From positions 1-44,498 of the forward strand of contig JAUIJI010000009.1 in the NCBI GenBank assembly GCA_030431435.1: a stretch of 44,498 bases of DNA. The letters are read 5' to 3'. The notes below the pieces were generated by a model, which saw nothing but the letters and a program-made list of their open reading frames with translations, ran no database searches and had not been told where the DNA came from. Source of the DNA: Alphaproteobacteria bacterium. Lineage in GTDB: Bacteria; Pseudomonadota; Alphaproteobacteria; Sphingomonadales; Sphingomonadaceae. Made by a program: the position numbers and the translations under genes. The number at the start of each line of letters is the position of its first letter. Position 1 is the first letter of the stretch. Shown here one piece after another: positions 29,765 to 38,839 of the stretch.

Positions 29765-30529
29765 CTAGCTGGCCGACCACTGCGTGCGCGCGGGCGGCCT
29801 GGTCCCGGCATCAAGCCGGATCACCTCGCCGTTGATAAGCGGGTTCTCGATGATGAACAAAGCGGTGCGGGCGAATTCCTCTGCCCGGCCTGCCCGGCGT
29901 GGAAACTCGCAGTCCTTGAGCAGTTCCGCCACGAAATCCTCCGGCAGGAAGGCCACCATCGGCGTGGCCATGAAACCGGGGGCGATGCCGGCGCAGCGGA
30001 CATTGTGCCTGCCCATGTCGCGCGTCCACACCAGCGTTAGCCCGGCAAGTGCGGCCTTGGCGGCGGTATAGGCGGTCATGCCTTCCTGGCCTTCGAAACT
30101 GGCGATGGAGCAGGCGTTGATGATCACGCCGCGCTCTGCATCCAGGCCGCAAACCTCGTTGCCCGTCATGCGGTGGGCAACTTCGGCGGTGACGTTGATC
30201 GCGCCCATCAGGTTCACGTCGATCACCTTGCGGATCGCATCGACATCTCCCGGCCCATCGGCATCGGCAATGGCGCCAATCCCGCCGATGCCGGCCGAAT
30301 TCACCAGGATGTGAATGTCGCCGAAGCCTTCGGCCACCTGCTCTACAGCGCGTTTGACCTGGGCCGGGTCGGACACATCGCAGGTAATGAACGCAGCGCC
30401 TTCGGGCGCATCACCGCCAAGATCGAGGCTGACCACCCGGCAGCCGCGCGCCATCAGGGCGATGGCCGTGGCCTCGCCCAGTCCCGAATTGCCGCCCGTG
30501 ATGACAGCGAGCTTTCCGCCCGGATCCAT
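29765..30529 (-). CDS. SDR family oxidoreductase
   Basis: VITGGNSGLGEATAIAL, NSAG, YTAAKAAL motifs. Confidence 0.92.
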   Translation of the reverse strand: MDPGGKLAVITGGNSGLGEATAIALMARGCRVVSLDLGGDAPEGAAFITCDVSDPAQVKRAVEQVAEGFGDIHILVNSAGIGGIGAIADADGPGDVDAIRKVIDVNLMGAINVTAEVAHRMTGNEVCGLDAERGVIINACSIASFEGQEGMTAYTAAKAALAGLTLVWTRDMGRHNVRCAGIAPGFMATPMVAFLPEDFVAELLKDCEFPRRAGRAEEFARTALFIIENPLINGEVIRLDAGTRPPARTQWSAS

Positions 30530-30562
30530 TCCCTCTCCCCAGTCGCGATTCCCAAACGACTT

Positions 30563-30574
30563 TAACGAACGTTA
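30563..30574. promoter_or_regulatory. Candidate operator site 2 (TAACGAACGTTA)
   Basis: TAACG-NN-CGTTA palindrome between divergent genes. Confidence 0.6.
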
Positions 30575-30620
30575 CTTTTGAGGTAGCAAGCGCGCAAGTC
30601 AAGCCAAGGAGAGGGATGTC

Positions 30621-31484
30621 GTGACAACGCGCGAGAATCTGTATGGCATCATGGATGCCTATCTTTCCGCGCTGGGTGCGCGCACGATTGGCGCGGCACC
30701 GCTGGCGGCGGAGGTTTTCAACACCGAGAACAATGTGGTTATCGAGCCCGGCGACGGATGCTGGAACACAGTGACGTCTCTCCACAACTACCGCCTCTAC
30801 ATGGCCGATCCGGAGGCGGGACAGGTGGCTGTGTTCACCGCGATCGAGGAAACCGACTCGCTCAATCCGTGCTGCATCCGCCTGGAACTGGACGAGAGCG
30901 GACTGGTCAGCGGCGTGGAGACCGTGGTGGCGCGCAACAAGGACGAGGGCTTTCCCTTTGGTCCGCAGTTCTTCGTCGACAAACCGGCCATGCTGGCGCC
31001 TGTGCCGGAGGGCAAGCGCATGAACCGCGACGACCTGATTCGCGTGGCCAATGGCTATTTCGAGACGATCGAGCGCAACGACGGCACGATCAACACGGTC
31101 TTCGCCCCGACGTGCAACCGCGTGGAGAACGGCGTGCAGACCACCAACAACGCCGATTTCCCCCTGCCCATCGCGCGGCTGGGGTGCGAGGAACAGTTTG
31201 CGCTCGGCTGGTATCGCTATGACGACGACTTGCGCGCCCGCCGCTTTCCGCTGGTGGACGTGGAACAGGGCATTGTGCTCGCTTATGGGTTTATCGATCA
31301 CTCGGGCGCGCTGGGCGAATACGAGCTGACCGATGGCACCCCGGCAAGCAGCCCGGTGCGTCGCCCCCATTCCTATTATCTTGCAGAGGCATTCAAGATC
31401 GTCGATGGCGCGATCACGCAAGTGGAAGCCGATTTCCTGACGGTGCCCTATCGCATGCCCAGCCCGTGGGATGCGCGGGCCTGA
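30621..31484 (+). CDS. Uncharacterised protein, paralog of 36952-37938; likely tandem NTF2-like (DUF8021-like)
   Basis: VANGYFETIERNDGTINTVFAPTCNRVENGVQTTNN; same architecture as the paralog. Confidence 0.7.
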   Translation: MTTRENLYGIMDAYLSALGARTIGAAPLAAEVFNTENNVVIEPGDGCWNTVTSLHNYRLYMADPEAGQVAVFTAIEETDSLNPCCIRLELDESGLVSGVETVVARNKDEGFPFGPQFFVDKPAMLAPVPEGKRMNRDDLIRVANGYFETIERNDGTINTVFAPTCNRVENGVQTTNNADFPLPIARLGCEEQFALGWYRYDDDLRARRFPLVDVEQGIVLAYGFIDHSGALGEYELTDGTPASSPVRRPHSYYLAEAFKIVDGAITQVEADFLTVPYRMPSPWDARA

Positions 31485-31520
31485 CAGGCCCGGATCGAAC
31501 TGGCGGAGAGGACAACACAC

Positions 31521-32777
31521 ATGAACCAGACGCGTCGCCTGACTGCGCTCGTTTTCCTTGGCGGGATATTCGTCATGGAAGGATTTGACATTGCCGCCAT
31601 GTCGCTGGCTGTCCCGCGGCTCGAAGGCGCGCTGGGGCTGGACCCGGCTTCATTCGGCTGGGTCTTCACCGCGCTGCTGATCGGCCTTGGTGCCGGCGGC
31701 GCGTTGATCGCCCCGCTGGGAGACCGTTTTGGCCGGCGGACGCTGATCGTTTTCGGCTGCCTTGCCACCGGTCTCGCCACCCTGGCGACGGCAACCGCCA
31801 CCTCGACCGTCGAGTTCCTTGTCTGGCGTCTGCTGACCGGCCTTGCGCTTGGGGCCTGCCTGCCCAATGTCAGCGCCCTGTCTTCTGAACTTGCCCCGGC
31901 TGGCATGCGCGCCACCATCATGGCGGTGGTTGCTGCCGGCATCCCCATCGGCCTTGCCGTGGCAGGCATTCTGGCACCGGAGATCGTCGCCCTGGCGACA
32001 TGGGCCGGGCTCTTCCTTGTTCCCGGTGCCTTCGCGGTGCTGCTGTCGGTGCTCCTGTGGTTCACGCTGGAAGGCGGCCTGCCAAGCGGCGCGAAGAAGA
32101 GCGAGGAGAAGGCCGAAGGCAGCCTGACCGAAAAGCTGCCGCAGCTGGTCCTGTTCAGCCGCCCGTGGCTGTTCCCCTTTGCCGTGCTCGCCGCCATGTT
32201 GGCGCTCAACGCGCTCAACCTCTACCTGCTCAACAGCTGGCTGCCCACAGTGCTGCCGGGCGCAGGACTGACGCTGGACCATGCTGCGCGCGTGGCGGGC
32301 GTTGCCAACCTCGCCGGGCTGGGCATTGGCATTGCCGCAAGCATGCTGCTGGATCGCTGGAACAAGCGGGTCACGCTGATGCTGCTGTTCGGATCGATGG
32401 CAGCCAGCTTCGCCGTGATCGGCTTCACCGCGCCCGATCCAGATCTGTGGACACTGATGCTGATGGTCGGTGTTGGCGGTGCCAATGCCGGCGGCATGGT
32501 GCTGCCCGGACTGGCCGCATACCTGTTCCCTGCACACCTGCTGTCATCAGCGGTGGGGATGAGCGTGCTGGTCGCACGGCTGGGGGCCTTTGCCGGGCCG
32601 CCGCTGGGTGCTGCGATGATCGCGGCCGATGTGCCGGCACAGACATTCCTGTCGGTCGCGGCTGTGCCTGCCTTCGCCTGCGTGGTGGTGGCGGTGTTGG
32701 TCACGCGCGCCCTGCTGGTCCGTCCGCGCGAGGAAGCGAAGGAAGAGGCTGAAGCCGATGCGGCGGCGCTCGCCTAG
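31521..32777 (+). CDS. MFS transporter (aromatic acid:H+ symporter-like)
   Basis: 12-TM pattern, GDRFGRRTLIVFGCL loop 2-3 motif, EGFDIAAMSLAVP TM1. Confidence 0.92.
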   Translation: MNQTRRLTALVFLGGIFVMEGFDIAAMSLAVPRLEGALGLDPASFGWVFTALLIGLGAGGALIAPLGDRFGRRTLIVFGCLATGLATLATATATSTVEFLVWRLLTGLALGACLPNVSALSSELAPAGMRATIMAVVAAGIPIGLAVAGILAPEIVALATWAGLFLVPGAFAVLLSVLLWFTLEGGLPSGAKKSEEKAEGSLTEKLPQLVLFSRPWLFPFAVLAAMLALNALNLYLLNSWLPTVLPGAGLTLDHAARVAGVANLAGLGIGIAASMLLDRWNKRVTLMLLFGSMAASFAVIGFTAPDPDLWTLMLMVGVGGANAGGMVLPGLAAYLFPAHLLSSAVGMSVLVARLGAFAGPPLGAAMIAADVPAQTFLSVAAVPAFACVVVAVLVTRALLVRPREEAKEEAEADAAALA

Positions 32778-33223
32778 GGCCGGAAGTCCAGCGCGCCGAC
32801 ACGTTCCTTGAAGCGCCAGCCTTGCGGGGTCAGCACGCACAGGTCCGTGAAAGTCCCGATCAGCGGGCTCTTGGCGTCCTGCACAGGCAGGCCACCGTCT
32901 TCCGGCGCATCGCCCATATAGAGGACGATCACGCTTTTCGCGCGCGCTGTTGCGGGGCCTTCGACGTCGACAAGGATATTGGCGATGGTGTGGTGCTGGG
33001 CGCGGGCGGGGCGTGACAGAAAGCCATCAAGGATCGCCTGCCGCCCGACGATGGCATCGCCGCCGCTGGGCCTGCGGAAGGTCGCATCATCGGTGTAGAG
33101 CGAGGCGCATTTGTGCCAGTCCTGCGCGTCATTCGCCCAGGTATATTCATGGATCAGCCGGGCGATATCCGCCTCGACAGCGCGGCGATCATCCTCGCCC
33201 ATTCCATAGGGTGTGTGGGTCAT
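32774..33223 (-). CDS. SnoaL-like/NTF2-like protein
   Basis: DIARLIHEYTWANDAQDWHKCASLYTDDATFRRP. Confidence 0.85.
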   Translation of the reverse strand: MTHTPYGMGEDDRRAVEADIARLIHEYTWANDAQDWHKCASLYTDDATFRRPSGGDAIVGRQAILDGFLSRPARAQHHTIANILVDVEGPATARAKSVIVLYMGDAPEDGGLPVQDAKSPLIGTFTDLCVLTPQGWRFKERVGALDFRP

Positions 33224-33238
33224 CCAGTGTTCTCCCGC

Positions 33239-33772
33239 TCAGTCTTCGTCGGGCTTGGTAGCCTCGAGGAAAGCCGAACGGCCCTCCTCATCCGTCGCTT
33301 CCAGCTTTGCGATCAGGCGGCCGACCACATCGCCGAGGCCCGCAAGCTCGGCATCTTCGAGTTCGGCAAACAGGTAGTCCGCAACCTTTTCGCTCTGCGG
33401 CCGCATCACCGCATAGAGACGCTGCCCCTCCTCGGTCAGCGTCAGCCACTTGCGGCGGCGGTTGGCGGTATCGCGCTCCACGTTGACACGCCCGTCACGC
33501 TGAAGGGTGGCGACCGCTCGGCTCACGCTCATCACGTTCACGCCTGTCAGTTCGGCCACTTCGTGGCTCGCGGTGCGACCCAGCGCACCGATGCTCATCA
33601 GCAGGCGGAACTCGTTCAGCGAGATGCGATAGCGGTGAGCCAGATGGGTGCTGAACGGTGCCATGAGCCGGTTCTGCAACTTGAGCAGCTCATGCAGCAG
33701 GCCCGATTTATAGGAAATGTTTCCATCCGGCCGGTTTTCTTTCAGTTTTGCCGCGCTGTTCTGCACTTCCAC
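33239..33772 (-). CDS. MarR family transcriptional regulator
   Basis: ISLNEFRLLMSIGALGRTASHEVAELTGVNVMSVSRAVATLQRDGRVNVERDTANRRRKWLTLTEEG winged HTH. Confidence 0.93.
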   Translation of the reverse strand: MEVQNSAAKLKENRPDGNISYKSGLLHELLKLQNRLMAPFSTHLAHRYRISLNEFRLLMSIGALGRTASHEVAELTGVNVMSVSRAVATLQRDGRVNVERDTANRRRKWLTLTEEGQRLYAVMRPQSEKVADYLFAELEDAELAGLGDVVGRLIAKLEATDEEGRSAFLEATKPDED

Positions 33773-33807
33773 CCCCTTTGAGCCGCAATGGCTGTTTGCG
33801 CCAACCG

Positions 33808-33819
33808 TAACACCTGTTA
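33808..33819. promoter_or_regulatory. Candidate operator site 3 (TAACACCTGTTA)
   Basis: TAACA-NN-TGTTA palindrome between marR and CCO2; reverse complement shares 20/25 positions with site 1. Confidence 0.6.
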
Positions 33820-33857
33820 GCGTTATGTCGAGGAATCACATGGGAGAACAAGCAGGC

Positions 33858-35345
33858 ATGACCGCCTTTCCGCAGACAATTCACTTTATCGGTACCAACA
33901 AGCCGCGCCGCGTCGAGATGTCGGTGCGCAACCTTGACGTCGAGGGCGAAATCCCCGCCGAGGTGGAAGGCGCCTTTTTCCGCGCTGTGCCGGACAACGC
34001 CCACGCGCCGATGTTCGACGATGATGTGGCGCTCAACCACGATGGCATGATCGCGCGCTTTCATTTCACCAAAGGGGCGGTGGATTTCGACATCAAATAT
34101 GTCGAGACCGAACGCTACCTGCTGGAAAAAGAAGCGCGCCGCGCCCTGTTCGGCCGTTACCGCAACCCCTTCACCGATGATCCCAGCGTCGAAGGCAAGG
34201 ACCGCACCGTCGCCAACACCACGCCGGTATGGCACGGTGGCCGCCTGTTCATGACCAAGGAAGACGGCCGCGGTTACGAGGTAAACCCGCACACGCTGGA
34301 GACCGTGGGCCGCTGGGATTACGAAGGAAAGCTCAAGAGCCAGACCTTCACCGCGCACCCGCGCATCGATCCCGAAACCGGCGAGCTGTTCTTCTTCGGC
34401 TATGAAGCTGGCGGGCTGTGCGATCCCAACGTCGCCTATGCCATTGCCGACAAGGACGGCAATCTCACCAGCGAGCAGTGGTTCGAGCAGCCCTATCTCT
34501 CGACGATCCACGATTTCGTGATCACCGAGAAATACGCGATCTTCCCGATCTTCCCCACGCTGGCTGACCTGGACCGGCTGAAGGCGGGCGGTGCGCACTG
34601 GGCGCATGACCAGACCAAGCCCAGCTATATCGGCATCATGCCGCGCTATGGCGATGTGTCGGAAATGGTCTGGATCGAAGGCCCGATCGGCGTTTCCTGC
34701 TTCCACGAAGTGAACGGCTTCGACGATGGCGACCTTGTCCATATCGACCTGTGCCTGACCGATACCAATGCCTTCGGCTTCATGCGCGAGGCAGGCGGCA
34801 TCCACCGCGAACAGCAGGACATCAAGGGCGCGCTCACCCGCTGGACCATCGACATGAGCAAGGACCAGCCGACGCTTGAAAGCCGCGAGATCGGCCCGAC
34901 GGGCGATCTGTGCCGCGTGGCCGATGCTGACCAGGGCCGCCCCTACAACCGCGCCTGGTACCTGACGATGAACCCGCAGGCCAAGGGACCGCCCATGCTC
35001 GGCGGACCGGTGGGTGCGAACTTCAACATGCTGCTGCGGATCGAGCCGGGCAATGGCCGGATCACGGGCATGGAAATCCCGCCCGGTTCGGCGATCAGCG
35101 AACCTGCGCATGTTCCTTCCAGCGAGGACGGCCACGGTGGCTGGCTGATGAGCGTGATCGATGTTCCCAACGGCCCTCCCGGACAATGCGACCCGGCGGA
35201 CTATTCCTCCGAATTGTGGATCGTGGAGGCCGATGCAGTCGAGAAAGGCCCCATCGCCAAGGTCAAGACCGGCCTCGCCCTGCGCAGCCAGGTCCACGGC
35301 ACATGGGTCAGCCGCGCCAAGCTGGATGCCAGCAAGGTGAAATGA
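33858..35345 (+). CDS. Carotenoid oxygenase family protein (lignostilbene dioxygenase-like), CCO2
   Basis: His contexts TAHPRID, IHDFVIT, FHEVNGF, VHGTWVS; GRYRNPFTDDPSV, MTKEDGRGYEVNPHTLETVG. Confidence 0.94.
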   Translation: MTAFPQTIHFIGTNKPRRVEMSVRNLDVEGEIPAEVEGAFFRAVPDNAHAPMFDDDVALNHDGMIARFHFTKGAVDFDIKYVETERYLLEKEARRALFGRYRNPFTDDPSVEGKDRTVANTTPVWHGGRLFMTKEDGRGYEVNPHTLETVGRWDYEGKLKSQTFTAHPRIDPETGELFFFGYEAGGLCDPNVAYAIADKDGNLTSEQWFEQPYLSTIHDFVITEKYAIFPIFPTLADLDRLKAGGAHWAHDQTKPSYIGIMPRYGDVSEMVWIEGPIGVSCFHEVNGFDDGDLVHIDLCLTDTNAFGFMREAGGIHREQQDIKGALTRWTIDMSKDQPTLESREIGPTGDLCRVADADQGRPYNRAWYLTMNPQAKGPPMLGGPVGANFNMLLRIEPGNGRITGMEIPPGSAISEPAHVPSSEDGHGGWLMSVIDVPNGPPGQCDPADYSSELWIVEADAVEKGPIAKVKTGLALRSQVHGTWVSRAKLDASKVK

Positions 35346-35356
35346 CCCAGCCAGCA

Positions 35357-35393
35357 TGCCGCAGCCCTTGCCAAGGGGCGGGGCTGCGGCATA
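35357..35393. terminator. Hairpin downstream of CCO2 (possible terminator/attenuator)
   Basis: ATGCCGCAGCCC (35357-35368) with GGGCTGCGGCAT (35382-35393). Confidence 0.55.
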
Positions 35394-35417
35394 CTCTTTC
35401 CCAGAGGGAGAGAGGTG

Positions 35418-36464
35418 ATGACAAGAGCGATCTTCACGCTTGCACTGGGTGTGGCGCTGGCCGCCGCGCCCGGATGGGCACAGGATAGCAACAGCACCCA
35501 GCAGCAGATGGCAGAGCGCTTCGAAGCGCCGCCCGAAGGCTGGCAAGTACCGCGCACAGAATGGGGCGATCCGGACCTGCGCGGCATGTGGCCGCTCGAT
35601 TACCTTTCTGCCACGCCGCGCGTGCGCCCGGGCAATTTCGGCACCCGCGCCTTCATGACGGACGAGGAATATGAGCGCGCCTTCAGCCGCGCCGAAGCCG
35701 ACATGGAGCGGTATGAGGAGGAAGAGCAGGCGAACATGATGGCGATGGGCCATTGGAACGAACGCCAGCTGCCCCTGAAGCAAACCTCGCTCATCGTGGA
35801 GCCTGCCAATGGCCAGTACCCGCCGCTGACCGAGCTTGGCCGCCAATATGCCGCGAACGAGAAGACCAGCTGGAACACCTATGTCTTCGAGGACATGGAC
35901 GATTTCGGCATCATGGACCGCTGCCTGACGCGCGGCCTGCCCGGCGCTATGCTGCCGGCGGTCTACAACATGGGGATCCGGGTGGCGCAATCGCCCGGAC
36001 TTGTCGCGATCACGATCGAGATGATCCACGAGACGCGGATGGTCTATCTTGACGGGCGCGAGGCTCCGCCGCCCGAGGTCCAGTTCGATCTCGGCTATTC
36101 CGTGGGCCACTGGGAGGGCGATACGCTGGTGATCGAGACCACCAATTTCCGTCCTGGTCGTTCTGCCGGTCCGGCCCCGAACTCCGACCAGATGCGGATG
36201 ACCGAACGCCTGACCCTGAAGAACCCCGACCAGGTCCATTACGAGGCATGGATCGAGGATCCGCTGGTCATGGAAGGCGCCTACAAGGTCGATTTCCCGT
36301 GGCAGCGCGACGAGGATTACGAGATTTTCGAATACGCCTGCCACGAAGGCAATGTGCAGATCCGCGGATATATCACCGCAACATCGCCGCGCTTCGCCGA
36401 TGAACGCGCTGCCGCGTGGCGCGCGCGCGGCGAGGAACCGGAATCGGGAGTTCCTGTAAGGTGA
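35418..36464 (+). CDS. Uncharacterised secreted protein
   Basis: Signal peptide MTRAIFTLALGVALAAAPGWAQ; GDPDLRGMWPLDYL start of mature part. Confidence 0.75.
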   Translation: MTRAIFTLALGVALAAAPGWAQDSNSTQQQMAERFEAPPEGWQVPRTEWGDPDLRGMWPLDYLSATPRVRPGNFGTRAFMTDEEYERAFSRAEADMERYEEEEQANMMAMGHWNERQLPLKQTSLIVEPANGQYPPLTELGRQYAANEKTSWNTYVFEDMDDFGIMDRCLTRGLPGAMLPAVYNMGIRVAQSPGLVAITIEMIHETRMVYLDGREAPPPEVQFDLGYSVGHWEGDTLVIETTNFRPGRSAGPAPNSDQMRMTERLTLKNPDQVHYEAWIEDPLVMEGAYKVDFPWQRDEDYEIFEYACHEGNVQIRGYITATSPRFADERAAAWRARGEEPESGVPVR

Positions 36465-36943
36465 TCAATACACGGCAAGCCGGACACGAAGACCTGCCCG
36501 AGGCCCTGCCCGGCCCGACGATCAAATGGATCTACCACTTCAGCCGGATTATCTTCGGCGGGTGGTGGGTCTATTCGGGCGTGATGCCTATGATCGACCC
36601 TTCATGGCAGCCACTTGGGCAGGAGCAGCAGGCGATCGATTTCTCGCTCGCCCTGATCGACAGCGGGCTGATGTTCTGGGTCAAGATTGCGGAAATCGCG
36701 CTTGGCCTGATGATCCTGTTCAACCGCTTCATGCCGTTGGCCGCGATTGCCGTGCTGCCGATCAACTTCGTGATCGTCTACTGGAACTTCATCCTTGAAG
36801 TGGGCACGGTGGAATACACATTCGGCGCGCTGACGATCATCTTCAACGCGATTCTGATCTGGCCTTGGCGGCGCTACTACTGGCCGCTTCTGGCATTTCG
36901 CGGACGGCCCGATTTCTCGACTGATCCGGGTATCCAGGACTAG
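36461..36943 (+). CDS. DoxX-like integral membrane protein
   Basis: GTGA overlap with previous stop; FSRIIFGGWWVYSGVMPM and several TM segments. Confidence 0.65.
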   Translation: MINTRQAGHEDLPEALPGPTIKWIYHFSRIIFGGWWVYSGVMPMIDPSWQPLGQEQQAIDFSLALIDSGLMFWVKIAEIALGLMILFNRFMPLAAIAVLPINFVIVYWNFILEVGTVEYTFGALTIIFNAILIWPWRRYYWPLLAFRGRPDFSTDPGIQD

Positions 36944-36951
36944 AAAGGACG

Positions 36952-37938
36952 ATGGCCTTGAAGCATGCAACGGGACTGATGCTGGCAGGCAGCGCAGCGA
37001 TGGCGCTGGCAATGCCTGCATCGGCAGACAACCACGCGGGCGGCTGTGACCGCCAGTGCCTGATCGATCTTGCAGACAGCTATGCTGCCGCGCTGGTGGC
37101 AGACAATCCTTCATCCCTGACATGGGCTGAAGGGGCGGTGGTGATGGAAAATCTTGAGACCATCACGGCTGGCACCGGTGCATTCGAAACGATCACCGGC
37201 GAAGGCAATGACAGTTACGCCATCCATGTCGCCGATCCCGTCAGCCAGCAGGTGGGCCTTCTCACCATGATGGCCGAAGGCGATGCCCCGGTGCTGGTCG
37301 GTATCCGGCTGCAGGTCGATGACAGCGGCGCCATCAGCGAGGCTGAACACCTTATCGCGCGCGATCTTTCCGAAGCCCAGGTGAGCAATTTGCAGGCTCC
37401 GCGCGCACAGCTGCTGAAGCCGGTTCCGGATGGCTGGGCCGACAGCCGCGCACGGATGATCTGGCTGGGCGAATCCTACTACGACGCGCTGGACAACAAC
37501 AACTCGCTGCATTCGCGCATGGCGGATGACTGCGTGCGGCACGAGAACGGTTTCCAGACAGCGCGCAACTCCTTTTCCCGCCCCGGAATGATGTTCGATG
37601 ACAACGAGTTCGCCTATCTTGGCGGGCTCGGCTGCGCGGCGCAGATGGACACCAACATGTGGGAGTATATCGACACGATCGCCAACCGCCGTGTCGAGAT
37701 CGCTGATCCGGTGACCGGCCTTGTCTGGGGCGTCAGCCACTTCCACCACGACATGGCGGAGGACGAGACCAAGCTGGTCGGCGTGCCATGGTTCGAATCC
37801 CGCGACATGAGCCGCTTCAGCCCATTCGACATGCCCGCCATCCACATCTACAAGGTCTGGGGCGGCGCCATCCACGAGATCGAGGCGCTCGGCATTGTCA
37901 TGCCATACCAGTCACCCCACAGCTTCGCGCAGGATTGA
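36952..37938 (+). CDS. Uncharacterised secreted protein, paralog of 30621-31484; likely tandem NTF2-like (DUF8021-like)
   Basis: Signal peptide; ESYYDALDNNNSLHSRMADDCVRHENGFQTARNS parallels paralog. Confidence 0.7.
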   Translation: MALKHATGLMLAGSAAMALAMPASADNHAGGCDRQCLIDLADSYAAALVADNPSSLTWAEGAVVMENLETITAGTGAFETITGEGNDSYAIHVADPVSQQVGLLTMMAEGDAPVLVGIRLQVDDSGAISEAEHLIARDLSEAQVSNLQAPRAQLLKPVPDGWADSRARMIWLGESYYDALDNNNSLHSRMADDCVRHENGFQTARNSFSRPGMMFDDNEFAYLGGLGCAAQMDTNMWEYIDTIANRRVEIADPVTGLVWGVSHFHHDMAEDETKLVGVPWFESRDMSRFSPFDMPAIHIYKVWGGAIHEIEALGIVMPYQSPHSFAQD

Positions 37939-37956
37939 GCCCGGGCCAAGCCGAAC

Positions 37957-37997
37957 GGAAAAGGGCCGGAAAGCACCATGCTTCCCGGCCCTTTTCC
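37957..37997. terminator. Intrinsic terminator candidate between convergent genes
   Basis: GGAAAAGGGCCGG ... CCGGCCCTTTTCC with flanking T-rich run. Confidence 0.8.
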
Positions 37998-38016
37998 TGT
38001 GCCGAACTGGCAGAGG

Positions 38017-38535
38017 TTATTCAGCCGGCTCGGCAGCGCCATCCTTCTTCGTCAGCGCATTGGCCAACAGTTCCGACGCATAGCCAAAAGCCGCACCGAT
38101 GATCACCGCAAGGATGGTCGGCAGTACAGCTTCCTGCGGAGTCTTTTCCGCCAACACCATCGAGCCGGCGATCGACGCAAAACCATAAACGCTGGCGGGA
38201 ATGGTCGACAGTAGCGAGATCGCGCTGGAAAGGCAGATCACTGCAGCACCGATACCAACCGCAATGCCCAGGGCCAGCGGCGTATCAAGGCCGGAAAGCG
38301 GGCCATTGGCCAGCATCACGGAACCCATGCCGACGATTGCGCCCCACGACATGCATGCCACCGCGGTGGTCGCCCCCTTGGTGCCGCCACCGGAATGGAA
38401 ATGGCACCCCCAGGCGATGAACGAAACCCAGACCAGGCCAACGACCAGCGTAGATGCCAGCGGCCCGAAAAACAGCCAGGTATCAAGCACGGCCAACAGC
38501 CCCACCGATACTGCAAGCGCAAGATATGCAGACAT
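38017..38535 (-). CDS. DUF1097-like membrane protein
   Basis: Multiple TM segments, VWVSFIAWGCHFHSGGGTKG motif. Confidence 0.75.
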   Translation of the reverse strand: MSAYLALAVSVGLLAVLDTWLFFGPLASTLVVGLVWVSFIAWGCHFHSGGGTKGATTAVACMSWGAIVGMGSVMLANGPLSGLDTPLALGIAVGIGAAVICLSSAISLLSTIPASVYGFASIAGSMVLAEKTPQEAVLPTILAVIIGAAFGYASELLANALTKKDGAAEPAE

Positions 38536-38839
38536 ACAAACTCCCTCCCGAACGGGTTATGTTTTTTCATAGCTGCTCCGGTTCCCCTCCGGATGCAGGT
38601 GGGCGAAGGTAATTCAAGGCCCGCTCCGGGTAAATACCCATGGTGGATAAGTCACAAGGTGCAACATAAGGCGCGGTAAACTGTTGTTTTCATGGCCTTT
38701 CATATCGCCACAGCCGGCAAGCGCAGTGGCTGGCGGGATAGTGTGCTCCTGGGCAGGCACTGCAATCCGTCAGCAATCCCTTGCGCGAGGCGGCAGTCGT
38801 GCCATGATTGCCGCCAACAGGGAAAGGGAGGCAAGACCC

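Noticed and set aside
33708-36344. 878-aa minus-strand ORF
   Set aside because: Lies antisense to the well-supported CCO2 and secreted-protein genes; composition (His/Arg/Ala-rich, no family motif) is typical of shadow ORFs in GC-rich DNA.
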